DNA of 64,000 nucleotides, taken from positions 248,001 through 312,000 of the forward strand of contig NZ_FNHG01000002.1 in the NCBI RefSeq assembly GCF_900103475.1, read 5' to 3'. Below the pieces are notes generated by a model, which searched no databases, was not told the origin of the DNA, and worked only from the letters and a program-made list of their open reading frames with translations. Made by a program: the position numbers and the translations under genes. Of the stretch, positions 8,017-16,788 are shown one piece after another (position 1 is the first letter of the stretch; every line of letters begins with the position of its first letter). Origin of the DNA: Maricaulis salignorans (GTDB taxonomy: Bacteria > Pseudomonadota > Alphaproteobacteria > Caulobacterales > Maricaulaceae).

Positions 8017-8791
8017 CGGTAGCGTGCCGCATATCGGAGGGCCGGGATTGCGGCAAGGCTTCGCCACTCCGGCGCCGGACCCAGATCCGGTGTCCAATCG
8101 CGACACCCGCCATCAACACCACCATCGCCACCGCCACCAGGAAGGAAGGGCGCGTCAGGTCTGACAGGCCCGGGCGCACGCCGGCCTCGACCAGTTCACC
8201 CAGTCCCGCCCCCAGATTGGCGTAGAGAATAATGGAGGGCAGCGAGCCCAGAAATGTGCCGGCGAAGTAGGGAAGGAAGCGGTGGCCGAGCAGGGCCGCG
8301 GCGAGATTGACCAGGAAGAAGGGCAAGGGCAGCACGCGCAGCAGGACGACATAGGCGAATTCATTGCGCTGAAATCCGGCCGCGAACCGGGCAATGCGGG
8401 CGCTGAAGCGTTGCCGCAATCCCGGCCCGGCCAGATAGCGCATGATCAGCCAGGCATTGGCCGCGCCGAACACTATCCCGAAGGCCGAGGCGGGAATCGC
8501 CGCTGCACTGCCCAGCAGAAAACCGGCGCCAATGGTGAACCAGAGCGCACCCGGCAGCGAGACCGTGACGGCGAGCATGTAGAAAATCGCATAGACGAGA
8601 CTGGCGAGCAGGAGATGATCATTCGTCCAGCCCTCCCAGCCATCCGCGCCCATCGCACCGAGCAGGGTCTGGGGCGAGGCGCCGAGAAAAAGCGCCGTCA
8701 GCATGACGCCCAGCAATAAAGCTCCGGCCACAAGCCGCAGGCGGATCGGTGTCTTCACGGCCGCAGGATCGATTGATACCGGTTCATGCAT
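8009..8791 (-). CDS. VTT-domain (DedA/TVP38-like) membrane protein
   Basis: A 260-residue polytopic membrane protein of the VTT/SNARE-associated family. The family core includes VSLPGALWFTIGAGFLLG near residues 78-95, then a conserved glycine/alanine-rich helix pair. Next comes FAYVVLLRVLPLPFFLVNLAAAL near 150-172, and finally FLGSLPSIILYANLGAGLGE. Members are linked to membrane potential, drug resistance or lipid scrambling. The exact substrate here is unknown. It lies upstream of, and overlaps, the sensor kinase gene, so the two may act in one membrane-stress pathway (inference). Confidence 0.87.
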   Translation of the reverse strand: MHEPVSIDPAAVKTPIRLRLVAGALLLGVMLTALFLGASPQTLLGAMGADGWEGWTNDHLLLASLVYAIFYMLAVTVSLPGALWFTIGAGFLLGSAAAIPASAFGIVFGAANAWLIMRYLAGPGLRQRFSARIARFAAGFQRNEFAYVVLLRVLPLPFFLVNLAAALLGHRFLPYFAGTFLGSLPSIILYANLGAGLGELVEAGVRPGLSDLTRPSFLVAVAMVVLMAGVAIGHRIWVRRRSGEALPQSRPSDMRHATDE

Positions 8792-8857
8792 TGGCTATTC
8801 CTACACCGTCACTGCAATTTCGACACCCTGCGCTGATGCGAATAACTGCCCGCGCGC

Positions 8858-8886
8858 TTGACGCCTGCTTCACATATGCGTATTAG
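8858..8886 (+). promoter_or_regulatory. Sigma-70 promoter of rpmH-rnpA operon
   Basis: TTGACG at 8858-8863 and TATTAG at 8881-8886 are separated by exactly 17 bases. The -10 box ends 36 bases before the rpmH start. This is a near-consensus housekeeping promoter as expected for a ribosomal protein operon. Confidence 0.75.
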
Positions 8887-8922
8887 CGCCGCTCTTGAAT
8901 TGATCGCCGATGGAGCGCGACC

Positions 8923-9057
8923 GTGAAACGCACTTTTCAACCGTCCAAGCTCGTCCGCGCACGCCGGCACGGCTTCCGGGCCCGCATGGCCACTAAATCT
9001 GGTCGTATTATCCTGGCTCGCCGCCGGGCCAAAGGTCGCAAGCGGCTCTCCGCTTAA
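8923..9057 (+). CDS. rpmH: 50S ribosomal protein L34
   Basis: A 44-residue, strongly basic protein of the large ribosomal subunit. It begins [18 protein letters not shown] and ends KGRKRLSA, the standard L34 pattern and length. The start codon is GTG. It is followed five bases later by rnpA, the near-universal rpmH-rnpA pairing, and a 17-bp-spaced promoter lies just upstream. It is too short for many ORF cut-offs but unmistakable. Confidence 0.98.
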   Translation: MKRTFQPSKLVRARRHGFRARMATKSGRIILARRRAKGRKRLSA

Positions 9058-9062
9058 CGATC

Positions 9063-9440
9063 ATGGACACCACGCCGCCAGCCATCGACCGGCTGAAAAA
9101 GCGGCGTGAATTCCTGTATTGCGCGCAAGGCAAAAAAGCCGTCCGCTCTGGTGTTGTCGTTCAGGCACGCCAGCGGGACGGCGCCTTGCGTTTGGGCGCA
9201 GGCTTCACAGCCACGAAGAAAGTCGGCAATTCGGTTGTACGCAGCCGGGTGAAGCGACGCCTGCGCGAAGCGGCGCGGCTGCTACTGCCCCTCCACGGAC
9301 GGCCCGGCTTTGACTATGTATTCATTGCACGCGCGACCACCGCCGATCGGGCCTGGCCGCATTTGCTGCAAGATGTTGAAAGTGCATTGGTGAGCCTCGC
9401 GTCTGACGAGGCCCCGGGCAACGCGAAACAACGAGCCTGA
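9063..9440 (+). CDS. rnpA: Ribonuclease P protein component
   Basis: Basic protein cofactor of RNase P, which matures tRNA 5' ends. It has 125 residues. The family core is GAGFTATKKVGNSVVRSRVKRRLRE, seen here around residues 45-70 in two overlapping blocks: GFTATKKVGNSVV and RSRVKRRLREA. The RNA-contacting RNR motif reads RSR here, a conservative change. It follows rpmH by five bases and precedes yidC by 14 bases. The yidD gene often found between rnpA and yidC is absent. Confidence 0.95.
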   Translation: MDTTPPAIDRLKKRREFLYCAQGKKAVRSGVVVQARQRDGALRLGAGFTATKKVGNSVVRSRVKRRLREAARLLLPLHGRPGFDYVFIARATTADRAWPHLLQDVESALVSLASDEAPGNAKQRA

Positions 9441-9454
9441 GAGGCCTGACTGTC

Positions 9455-11245
9455 ATGGGCGGAGAACAACGCAATCTCTTTATCGCGCTGGGGCTGATGC
9501 TGGCCATCATGCTCGGCTATCAATTCCTGGTCACCGGGCCGGCGCAGGAGCGCCAGCGCGCTGCGCTGGAAGCGGAACAGGCCAGCCTGATCGATCAGGA
9601 AGCCGACCCCAACCTGCCCGCCGCGCTGACCGCGCAGCCGACGGTCTCTGCCCTCGACCGCCCCGAAGCCCTGGCCACAGCCCAGCGGGTCGAGATCAAT
9701 GCGCCGAGCGTTGAAGGCTCCTTCTCGCTGACCGGTGCGCGTTTTGATGATTTGCGCCTGCGCCGTCATACGGTCGAGGTTGGCGGCGACGAGCTGATCT
9801 CCCTGCTCAACCCGATTGGCAGCGAGGATGTATTCTACGTCCGTGACGGTTGGCAATCGCCGACCCCGGGCTTTACCGACCTGCCGGGCGGCACCACGGT
9901 CTGGTCGCTGATTTCCGGCGATGTCCTGACCACCGAGACCCCCGTCGTGATCGGCTATGACAGCCCGTCAGGCCTGCATTTCGAACGTACGATCAGCATT
10001 GACGAAAACTACCTCTTCACCGTCTCCGACAGCGTCACCAACACGACGGGCAGCGATGTCGAGCTGCAGCGTTACGGCCTGGTCCGTGATGAAGGCATGC
10101 CCACCGACCTGACCAATAATATGGCCGTGTTCGAAGGCGCCCTCGCCGTGGTCGATGGCCGCCTGATCCAGCGCAAATTCTCCAAGCTTGAAGATGGCGA
10201 AGAAGACGAAGCCAGCGGCGTTGGCGGCTGGTCCGGCATCACCATGCGCTATTGGATGGCTGCCGCCATTCCCGCCCAGGACCGCAGCTTCACCGCCCGT
10301 TTCCGCACGATCGAGCGCGCCGGCATCACCGCCTTTGAGTCCAGCTATGTCGAAACCGCGCAAATCCTGCCGGCCGGCGCTTCGCTGAACTCGGTCACCC
10401 ATATCTTTGCCGGTGCCAAGGAACTCGACGTGCTGCAGGCAGCACAGAATGATCAGGGCATCCAGAAGCTCGACATGGCCATCAATTGGGGCTGGCTCTG
10501 GTTCCTGGCACGGCCTTTCGTCTGGCTGCTGCACCATCTGGAAAACCTGACCGGCAATGTCGGCCTGGCGATTCTCGCCCTGACGCTGATGGTCAAGATC
10601 GTGATGTTCCCGCTCGCCAACCGTGCCTTTGCCTCGATGGCGAAGATGAAAACGGTGCAGCCGAAGGTCGCCGAGATCAAGGAGCGCTACGCCGCCGACC
10701 AGCAAAAACAGCAACAGGCGATGATGGAGCTCTACAAGAAAGAGAAGATCAATCCGCTCGCCGGTTGTCTGCCGATTCTGCCCCAGATTCCGATTTTCTT
10801 CGCGCTCTACCAGACCCTCTTCAATGCCATCGAAATGCGTCACGCGCCCTTCTTCGGCTGGATCCGCGATCTGGCGGCGCCAGATCCGACCAATATGTGG
10901 AATCTGTTCGGCCTCCTGCCCTTCGATCCGTCCAGCTGGCCGATCCTCGGCGGCGTGCTGGCGATTGGCATCTGGCCGATCCTGATGGGTCTGACGATGG
11001 CCGCGCAGCAGGCGCTCAACCCGCCGCCGCCCGATCCGATGCAGGCGAAAATCTTCGCCTTCCTGCCCTTCGTCTTCACCATCATGCTGGCGGGCTTCGC
11101 CTCCGGCCTGGTGATCTATTGGGCCTGGAACAATGCGCTGTCGGTAGCCCAGCAATATGTCATCATGCGCCGTCACGGCAATGAGACCCAGCTCGACAAG
11201 CTGATCGCCCATATCCGCGACCGCATGAAGGGAGACCGGAGCTGA
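9455..11245 (+). CDS. yidC: Membrane protein insertase YidC
   Basis: Inner-membrane insertase working alone or with SecYEG. It has 596 residues, a usual length for alphaproteobacteria. An N-terminal anchor ([19 protein letters not shown]) is followed by the large periplasmic beta domain to about residue 345. The 60KD_IMP core carries [20 protein letters not shown], then the cytoplasmic coiled region around [17 protein letters not shown], and the remaining helices. The tail is short and basic. It is third in the rpmH-rnpA-yidC-engB series. GGGAG near its 3' end appears to serve as the ribosome site of engB. Confidence 0.97.
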   Translation: MGGEQRNLFIALGLMLAIMLGYQFLVTGPAQERQRAALEAEQASLIDQEADPNLPAALTAQPTVSALDRPEALATAQRVEINAPSVEGSFSLTGARFDDLRLRRHTVEVGGDELISLLNPIGSEDVFYVRDGWQSPTPGFTDLPGGTTVWSLISGDVLTTETPVVIGYDSPSGLHFERTISIDENYLFTVSDSVTNTTGSDVELQRYGLVRDEGMPTDLTNNMAVFEGALAVVDGRLIQRKFSKLEDGEEDEASGVGGWSGITMRYWMAAAIPAQDRSFTARFRTIERAGITAFESSYVETAQILPAGASLNSVTHIFAGAKELDVLQAAQNDQGIQKLDMAINWGWLWFLARPFVWLLHHLENLTGNVGLAILALTLMVKIVMFPLANRAFASMAKMKTVQPKVAEIKERYAADQQKQQQAMMELYKKEKINPLAGCLPILPQIPIFFALYQTLFNAIEMRHAPFFGWIRDLAAPDPTNMWNLFGLLPFDPSSWPILGGVLAIGIWPILMGLTMAAQQALNPPPPDPMQAKIFAFLPFVFTIMLAGFASGLVIYWAWNNALSVAQQYVIMRRHGNETQLDKLIAHIRDRMKGDRS

Positions 11246-11892
11246 CCGCCACCGACGATGATCTTGATCTGACAACAGGCCGCCGCCTGTTTGCGCGCCC
11301 CTGTAAATTCCTCATGGGTGCGGTTGATCTCGATCATTTGCCACCGCCGGACCGGACCGAGGTCGCGTTTGCCGGACGCTCCAATGTCGGCAAGTCCTCG
11401 CTGATCAACGGGCTGACCAACCAGACCGGTCTGGCCCGTGCCTCCGGCGAGCCCGGGCGCACGCGCGAGCTCAATTTCTTCAATCTCGAGGGCAGCAATC
11501 TGCGCCTCGTCGACCTGCCCGGCTATGGCTTTGCCAAGGCCCCCAAGGATGTGGTCGAGAAATGGACCCGGCTGACGCGCGCCTTCCTGCGTGGCCGCGT
11601 CAATCTCAAGCGCGTCTATCTGCTGATCGACAGCCGTCATGGCCTCAAGCCGGTCGATAATGCGATCATGGACGTGTTTGACGAGGCCGCGGTCAGCTAT
11701 CAGATCGTGTTGACCAAGTGCGACAAGATCAAACCGCCGCAAGTGGCGCGCACGATCGAGGAGACACTGGCGGCGATCCGCAAGCGCCCGGCCGCCTTCC
11801 CGCGCGCCGTCGCGACCTCCAGCAGCAAGCACCAGGGGCTGGATGATTTGCGGGCCGAGATCGCCGCGCTGCTGCCGGATGCCGCAGGATAG
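11242..11892 (+). CDS. engB: Ribosome biogenesis GTP-binding protein EngB/YihA, probable CTG start
   Basis: GTPase needed for 50S subunit assembly. It has G1 [11 protein letters not shown]3 DLPGYG and G4 TKCDK motifs. The first ATG is at 11314, but it has no ribosome site and would cut off coding sequence that looks conserved ([12 protein letters not shown] just before [11 protein letters not shown]). Reading upstream in frame there is no ATG, GTG or TTG back to a stop at 11182. A CTG at 11242 has GGGAG seven bases upstream and overlaps the yidC stop. I therefore propose CTG initiation, giving 216 residues. If that is wrong, the fallback is 11314 (192 residues). Family call is certain; the start is the open question. 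Confidence 0.85.
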   Translation: MTATDDDLDLTTGRRLFARPCKFLMGAVDLDHLPPPDRTEVAFAGRSNVGKSSLINGLTNQTGLARASGEPGRTRELNFFNLEGSNLRLVDLPGYGFAKAPKDVVEKWTRLTRAFLRGRVNLKRVYLLIDSRHGLKPVDNAIMDVFDEAAVSYQIVLTKCDKIKPPQVARTIEETLAAIRKRPAAFPRAVATSSSKHQGLDDLRAEIAALLPDAAG

Positions 11893-11905
11893 GAAGCTGA
11901 CTGCC

Positions 11906-12901
11906 ATGCTGATGCGATTACTGATCCTCCTCGGCCTGTCTTTTTGCGTCACCGCTCCGGCCCGCGCCTATGATATCTGCAATGAGACCAGCTATATCGT
12001 GCATGTCGCGACCGGCTGGCCGGTCACCGGCGGTGTCGCCATCCAGGGCTGGATGCGGCTGCGGCCGGGCGCCTGCGAGGAAGTCGCCGCCGAGGTCGAA
12101 CTCGCCGATGATCAACCGCTCTATTTCTACGCCAAGACGAGCGACGCCTATCTGGGCGGGGTGCGCGAATGGCGCGGCAATTCCGCCCTGTGCGTCGATG
12201 AAGCCGATTTCGAGGTCGTCGCCAATACGCGCTGTGCCTCGCTCGGCCTGGCCACGCGTGACTTCATTGTCCGCGAAGGGTCCGCCCGCGACCGGACGGT
12301 GCTGGTCGGACCGGATAATTTTGGCAGCCATGCCGAAGTCGCCGGGATCCAGCGCCTGCTGCAATCGGCCGGCTATCCAATCACGGCCGTCGATGGCTAT
12401 GACGGGCGCGGGACCGACCGCGCCATCACACGCTTCCTGGGCGATGCCGAACTCTCGTCCCGGCCTGCCAATTCGGCCCTGATCGACGCCCTCGAATCGC
12501 GCGCCATGACCCGCAATGCCCAGAGCGGGCTGACGGTCTGCAATCAGTCGGACGGTGATATCGCCACCGCGATCGGCTATCGCGCCGGCGAAATCTGGCA
12601 GTCACGCGGCTGGTGGCGCCTGCATGCCGGCGAATGCGCGCGTCTGCTGGCCGCGCGGCTGGAGACGGTGAACAGTTTTTTCTATGCCGAGCGCCTGACG
12701 CCAACCGCACGGCGCCCGATCAATGGCGGCCAGGACGCCTTCTGCATCGCCCCGGCCCGCTTCCTCGCCGAAGAGCGCACCGGTTGCACCGAGCGCGGCT
12801 ATGCGACGGCGAATTTCCGCCGCATCCCCGAACCGGTCGATGGCGGTGTCCGCGTGACGATCGAGGAATCCGATTTCGAAGGCCCGCGGCGTGACCGGTA
12901 A
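11906..12901 (+). CDS. Secreted protein with two DUF1036 domains and a peptidoglycan-binding-like middle
   Basis: A 331-residue exported protein with a signal peptide ending ARA before YDICNET. The first DUF1036 domain covers about residues 22-130 (YDICNETSYIVHVATGW ... CASLGLATRDFI). The second covers about 205-320 (LTVCNQSDGDIATAIGY ... GYATANFRRI). Both keep paired cysteines and a GWMRL/GWWRL motif. Between them, VAGIQRLLQSAGYPITAVDG resembles a peptidoglycan-binding repeat. The ATG at 11906 has GGATAGGAAG upstream; earlier in-frame codons overlap engB. The last 11 bases overlap the HAD gene. Function is unknown; a periplasmic wall-associated role is inferred. Confidence 0.85.
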   Translation: MLMRLLILLGLSFCVTAPARAYDICNETSYIVHVATGWPVTGGVAIQGWMRLRPGACEEVAAEVELADDQPLYFYAKTSDAYLGGVREWRGNSALCVDEADFEVVANTRCASLGLATRDFIVREGSARDRTVLVGPDNFGSHAEVAGIQRLLQSAGYPITAVDGYDGRGTDRAITRFLGDAELSSRPANSALIDALESRAMTRNAQSGLTVCNQSDGDIATAIGYRAGEIWQSRGWWRLHAGECARLLAARLETVNSFFYAERLTPTARRPINGGQDAFCIAPARFLAEERTGCTERGYATANFRRIPEPVDGGVRVTIEESDFEGPRRDR

Positions 12902-13604
12902 CCGCCCCGACCTGACCCATATCGATCACTGGGTCTTTGATCTCGACGATACGCTCTATCCTTCCGATGCCCCGGTGATGGCCCAGGTCAGCGCCCGCAT
13001 GACCGAATATGTCGCCCGCCTGCTCGACCTGCCGCAAGACGAGGCGCGCCTGCTGCAGAAGTCCTACTGGCGCGACTACGGCACCACATTGCACGGTCTG
13101 ATGGCCAATCATCCGCTCGATATCCGCGAGTATCTCGATTACGTCCACGATATCGACCACAGCGTCATACCGGCCAATCCCTTGCTGATCCGCAAGCTCG
13201 AAGCCCTGCCCGGCAAACGCCTCGTCTACACCAATGGCTCGCTCAAACATGCCGAGAACGTGTTGGTCCATCTCGGCATTGATCATTTGTTCGACGACAT
13301 CTTCGACGTCGAGGCGGCGGGCTTCACACCGAAACCGCACCGCGAGGGTTTCGACCGTTTCGCCAGCCGTTTCGACCTGCCCGTGCCCCGGTCCGTCCTG
13401 TTCGAGGATTCGGTCCGAAATCTGAAAACCGCGCATGAAATGGGCTTCACAACCGTCCTCATCCGCGCGAAGGAAGGCCTGCGCACCGAAGACCACAGCG
13501 CGCCAGGCGAACACCCCGACCATGTCCATTTCGCCGCCGACTGCCTGACGACATTTCTGGGCGAGATGCGGACATCGACGACAGCGGAGACCTCCGATGA
13601 CTGA
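12891..13604 (+). CDS. HAD-family pyrimidine 5'-nucleotidase-like protein
   Basis: A 237-residue HAD hydrolase of the pyrimidine 5'-nucleotidase (SDT1/PhoX-like) group. Motif I is [10 protein letters not shown] at about residues 15-24, motif II is VYTNGS near 111-116, motif III has the lysine in [10 protein letters not shown], and motif IV is FEDSVRNL near 171-178. It likely dephosphorylates pyrimidine nucleoside monophosphates in the cytosol. The GTG start at 12891 overlaps the upstream DUF1036 gene. The stop overlaps the dapD start by eight bases, so it is probably co-transcribed with dapD. Confidence 0.88.
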   Translation: MTGNRPDLTHIDHWVFDLDDTLYPSDAPVMAQVSARMTEYVARLLDLPQDEARLLQKSYWRDYGTTLHGLMANHPLDIREYLDYVHDIDHSVIPANPLLIRKLEALPGKRLVYTNGSLKHAENVLVHLGIDHLFDDIFDVEAAGFTPKPHREGFDRFASRFDLPVPRSVLFEDSVRNLKTAHEMGFTTVLIRAKEGLRTEDHSAPGEHPDHVHFAADCLTTFLGEMRTSTTAETSDD

Positions 13605-14421
13605 CACCCTCCAGACCCTGATCGAATCTGCCTGGGAAAATCGCGACGCGGTGTCGACCGACACCACCGGCGAAGTCCGCGAGGCCGTAGAAGCGGCCAT
13701 CCAGCTGCTGGATAGCGGCAAGGCCAGGGTAGCCCAGCAGGTGGGCAATGGCGACTGGACGGTCAATCAATGGCTGAAGAAAGCCGTGTTGCTGGGCTTC
13801 CGTCTCAATCCCATGGGTTTGATCGATGGCGGCATTGCCGGTGCCGGCTGGTGGGACAAGGTGCCGTCGAAATTTGAAGGCTGGGGCGAAGCAGAGTTCA
13901 AGGCCGCAGGGTTTCGCGCCGTACCGCCCTGCGCCGTGCGCCGCGGGGCCTATATCGCGCCGGGCGTCGTGCTGATGCCCTCCTATGTCAATCTCGGCGC
14001 TTATGTCGATGAAGGCACAATGGTCGATACCTGGTCGACGGTCGGCTCCTGCGCCCAGATCGGCAAACGGGTCCATATCTCAGGCGGGGTTGGCATTGGC
14101 GGTGTGCTGGAACCCTTGCAGGCCGGACCTGTCATCATCGAGGACGACGTCTTCATCGGCGCCCGTTCGGAAGTCGCCGAAGGCGTCATCGTGCGCACCG
14201 GCGCGGTGATCTCGATGGGCGTTTTCCTCGGCCAGTCGACCAAGATCGTCGACCGCGCCACCGGCGAGATCACCCGCGGCGAAATCCCGGCCTATTCGGT
14301 CGTCGTGCCCGGCACATTGCCCGATCCCAAGGGCGGACCGTCACTGGCCTGCGCCGTGATCGTCAAACGCGTCGATGCCCAGACGCGCTCAAAAACCTCG
14401 ATTAATGAGTTACTTCGCTGA
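13597..14421 (+). CDS. dapD: Tetrahydrodipicolinate N-succinyltransferase
   Basis: Succinylates tetrahydrodipicolinate in the succinylase branch of diaminopimelate/lysine biosynthesis. It has 274 residues, the normal length. An N-terminal helical domain is followed by the left-handed beta-helix of hexapeptide repeats, visible around [38 protein letters not shown] and [15 protein letters not shown]. The C-terminus ends with [16 protein letters not shown]. It overlaps the HAD gene upstream. A dispersed intergenic repeat begins immediately after its stop. dapE and the lysAC fusion elsewhere in the window belong to the same pathway. Confidence 0.97.
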   Translation: MTDTLQTLIESAWENRDAVSTDTTGEVREAVEAAIQLLDSGKARVAQQVGNGDWTVNQWLKKAVLLGFRLNPMGLIDGGIAGAGWWDKVPSKFEGWGEAEFKAAGFRAVPPCAVRRGAYIAPGVVLMPSYVNLGAYVDEGTMVDTWSTVGSCAQIGKRVHISGGVGIGGVLEPLQAGPVIIEDDVFIGARSEVAEGVIVRTGAVISMGVFLGQSTKIVDRATGEITRGEIPAYSVVVPGTLPDPKGGPSLACAVIVKRVDAQTRSKTSINELLR

Positions 14422-14488
14422 CGCATTTTCAGCAAAAGTGGGAACCGGTTCTACGGTCCGAAAAGGCGGAAAACCAAAAAACTAGAGC
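14422..14488. repeat. Alphaproteobacterial-type dispersed intergenic element
   Basis: The 67 bases between dapD and the flavoprotein gene begin CGCATTTTCAGCAAAAGTGG. They contain the perfect palindrome GAACCGGTTC (14442-14451), continue with GGTCCGAAAA and end CAAAAAACTAGAGC. From memory this matches a widespread palindromic intergenic element of Rhizobiales and relatives (GCATTTTC...GTGGAAACCGGTTTT...AGAGC). There is one copy in this window. Confidence 0.6.
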
Positions 14489-14491
14489 CGG

Positions 14492-15796
14492 CTAAACGGC
14501 ACTAGGCTCATCCGCCGGCGGATCTTCATCGGCGAGCGGCTCGTCTGAAGCTGTTTCTTCCGCCACGTCGTCCGGCTGTGTCTGCAGCCCCATCCAGACC
14601 TCGATCCCGCGTGCCGCAGCGATGCCGGTCGAGAAACAACCCTGCAGGAGATAGCCACCGGTCGGCGCTTCCCAGTCGATCATCTCGCCGGCGACGAAAA
14701 CGCCCGGCAGGGCTTTCAGCATCAGACCGATATCAAGCCCGTCGCGGGCAATGCCGCCGGATGAGGAAATCGCCCGTTCCAGACCGGTCTGGCCGGTGAT
14801 GGTAAGCGGCGCCGCCTTGATACGCCGCGCCAGATCGGCAGGCGCTGTTGGCAAATCACCGCCTTCGCGCAACACGCTGATCGCTTCGGGCGACAGGCCG
14901 GCCTTGCGCAGCGTATTGGCCAGCGACTGGCCCTTCTTCGCCTCGCTGAGGCGCGCCGTCACTTCGGCAATCTTGTGATTGGGGCGCAGATCCAGCGTCA
15001 CCGTGACCGGATAGCCGGTCGCCAGCGCCTTGCGGATCGGGGTGGAAAGCGCATAGACCGCGCCGCCTTCCAGACCGTAATTCGAGATCATCGCCTCGCC
15101 GCGCACGGTCTCGCCATTGAGGCTGATCGAAATTGTTTTCAGCGGCTTGCCGGCGAAGCGCGATTTCATGACCTCGCTCCAGGCGATCTCGACACCGCAA
15201 TTGGCGGCGGCGAAATCCTGGATCTCGACATCGCGCGTCCGCAGCGCCTCAACCCAGCCCGCATCCGAACCCAGTTTCGGCCAGCTCGCACCGCCCAGCG
15301 CCAGCAGCACCGCGTCAGGCTTGTCGACAACCCGGTCACCATCTGGCGTGTGGAACAGCAATTCGCCGTTCTCACCCCAGCCCGTCCATTGATGGCGCAG
15401 GTGAAACTCAACACCCTGGGCTTCAAGCCGGGCAATCCAGGCGCGCAGCAAAGGCGAGGCCTTCATCGCCTTTGGGAAGACACGCCCGCTCGAGCCGACA
15501 AAGGTTTCCTGCCCGAGGCTTTCGGCCCAGGCGCACAGATCGGCCGGCGTGAAAACCTCCAGCCAGGACGACATCCAGCCCGACGCCTCGCGATAGCGTG
15601 CGACAAAGGCTTCGCGATCATCGCTATGGGTCAGGTTGAGCCCGCCGCGTCCGGCCATCAGGAATTTGCGCCCCAGGGTCGGCATGCGCTCATAAACGGT
15701 CACAGAATGGCCGCGCGCGCTGAGGCGTTCGGCGGCGATCAGGCCGGCGGGGCCGCCACCGATAATGGCGATTTGTTTTGGAGAGTGTTCGGTCAT
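14492..15796 (-). CDS. FAD-dependent oxidoreductase, HI0933/TIGR03862-like flavoprotein
   Basis: A 434-residue flavoprotein of the HI0933 (BaiN-like) family. An N-terminal Rossmann motif IAIIGGGPAGLIAAERL at residues 9-25 binds FAD, followed by GRKFLMAGRGGLNLTHS near 42-58, a family signature. Near the C-terminus, VFVAGEMIDWEAPTGGYLLQ closes the FAD site, with GCFSTG beyond it. The TIGR03862 subgroup is suggested by SSGRVFPKAMKASPLLRAW. The last 25 residues are acidic and low complexity. The substrate is unknown. The gene stands alone between the repeat element and a small hypothetical gene. Confidence 0.88.
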   Translation of the reverse strand: MTEHSPKQIAIIGGGPAGLIAAERLSARGHSVTVYERMPTLGRKFLMAGRGGLNLTHSDDREAFVARYREASGWMSSWLEVFTPADLCAWAESLGQETFVGSSGRVFPKAMKASPLLRAWIARLEAQGVEFHLRHQWTGWGENGELLFHTPDGDRVVDKPDAVLLALGGASWPKLGSDAGWVEALRTRDVEIQDFAAANCGVEIAWSEVMKSRFAGKPLKTISISLNGETVRGEAMISNYGLEGGAVYALSTPIRKALATGYPVTVTLDLRPNHKIAEVTARLSEAKKGQSLANTLRKAGLSPEAISVLREGGDLPTAPADLARRIKAAPLTITGQTGLERAISSSGGIARDGLDIGLMLKALPGVFVAGEMIDWEAPTGGYLLQGCFSTGIAAARGIEVWMGLQTQPDDVAEETASDEPLADEDPPADEPSAV

Positions 15797-15907
15797 GGCC
15801 GTCTTCTAGTCTTTTCCCGGGACAACAGCCAGAAACCCGCCCAGTGCGCTGATGCAGCCCTGTCACGCGGGCCTCGAATCTGATGCAATGGCCGTCAGAG
15901 AAGAACC

Positions 15908-16264
15908 ATGAAGGAAATTGCCGTGAGCGATGTGAAAGCCAAGACCAATCCGGATGCTGCCGATCCAACCGCGCCCTACGGCTCCGCCAATAACCCGTCG
16001 GAATTCGATGTCCTCAAGCGGCTCGACGCCAATGAGCCCTATTTCATCATCCGCGGCGGCGATCCCCTGTCGGACGCGCTGGTCGAGCTGCACGCCTATA
16101 TCGGTGCCGGCCAGAGCGGTGCCGCCCACGACACGCTGGAGCGAATTCTGGCCCTCACAGCCCAGCACCCGCCGCGCCCTGTGGGTTCACCGAAATATCG
16201 CGAGACCTTCAAGATCTCGATCTCGATGGAACGCTATCGCGAAACGCATGGGCGTTCGCACTAG
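15908..16264 (+). CDS. Small hypothetical protein
   Basis: A 118-residue protein I do not recognise. It has no signal peptide or membrane helix. The first 30 residues are polar and probably disordered. The rest, from NNPSEFDVLKRLDANEPYF, looks folded and contains FIIRGGDPLSDALVELHAYI and a segment rich in helix formers. The ATG has GAGAAG about six bases upstream. It is convergent with the cupin gene, whose stop lies three bases away. Codon use fits the surroundings, so it is probably real. Confidence 0.72.
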   Translation: MKEIAVSDVKAKTNPDAADPTAPYGSANNPSEFDVLKRLDANEPYFIIRGGDPLSDALVELHAYIGAGQSGAAHDTLERILALTAQHPPRPVGSPKYRETFKISISMERYRETHGRSH

Positions 16265-16267
16265 GGC

Positions 16268-16738
16268 TCAATAAGGCGTGCCATCCTTGTGGACGAATAT
16301 GCCGCTGCCGGGACGGTCATAGCGTTCCGGCAGCGCCTTCATGTCGATATCGGGATAGTCACAGCCGTCGGCGTCGATGCGGGTGCCGATGGCGAGGAAG
16401 ACGCAATCACTGTCCGACCGATTGACCAGGTGATGACCGTCCTCGACGCCGGCGCGGAAGCCCGCGCAATCGCCGGGACGCATCACCGTCTCGCCGCCAT
16501 CCATCACCAGCACCGCCTCGCCGGAGAGGATCTGGACGAATTCATCTTCATGCGTGTGCCAGTGGCGCTGGGATGACCAGGCACCGGGCTCGAGCCGCAC
16601 CTGGTTGACGCCGAACTGGGACAGGCCCGCCACCTCACCGAGACGCCGGACATGGCGGCCCTTGCAGGGCTCGTTGATGGGTGCGGGATAGCTGCATTTC
16701 GAACTTTCCTCGACATCGTTGACGGCGAACGTGCTCAT
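16268..16738 (-). CDS. Cupin-domain protein
   Basis: A 156-residue single-domain cupin. Motif 1 is HWHTHEDEFVQILSGE (histidines and glutamate for metal binding, about residues 59-74). Motif 2 is GDCAGFRAGVEDGHHLVN near 88-105. The C-terminal YDRPGSGIFVHKDG is common in small cupins annotated as sugar or transcription-regulator-like. The ligand cannot be told from sequence. It is divergent from dapE, with 50 bases between the starts. Confidence 0.85.
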   Translation of the reverse strand: MSTFAVNDVEESSKCSYPAPINEPCKGRHVRRLGEVAGLSQFGVNQVRLEPGAWSSQRHWHTHEDEFVQILSGEAVLVMDGGETVMRPGDCAGFRAGVEDGHHLVNRSDSDCVFLAIGTRIDADGCDYPDIDMKALPERYDRPGSGIFVHKDGTPY

Positions 16739-16788
16739 CGCTGCATCCTTGTTCTGGCGCGGCCGGGCGAACCGGCTATGTTTCGATT

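Noticed and set aside
6622-8022. 466-codon plus-strand frame over the sensor kinase
   Set aside because: Shadow of the kinase gene; charged, low-complexity translation with no family features.
9968-11275. 435-codon minus-strand frame over yidC
   Set aside because: Antisense to yidC, with histidine/glutamine/arginine-rich translation typical of shadow frames.
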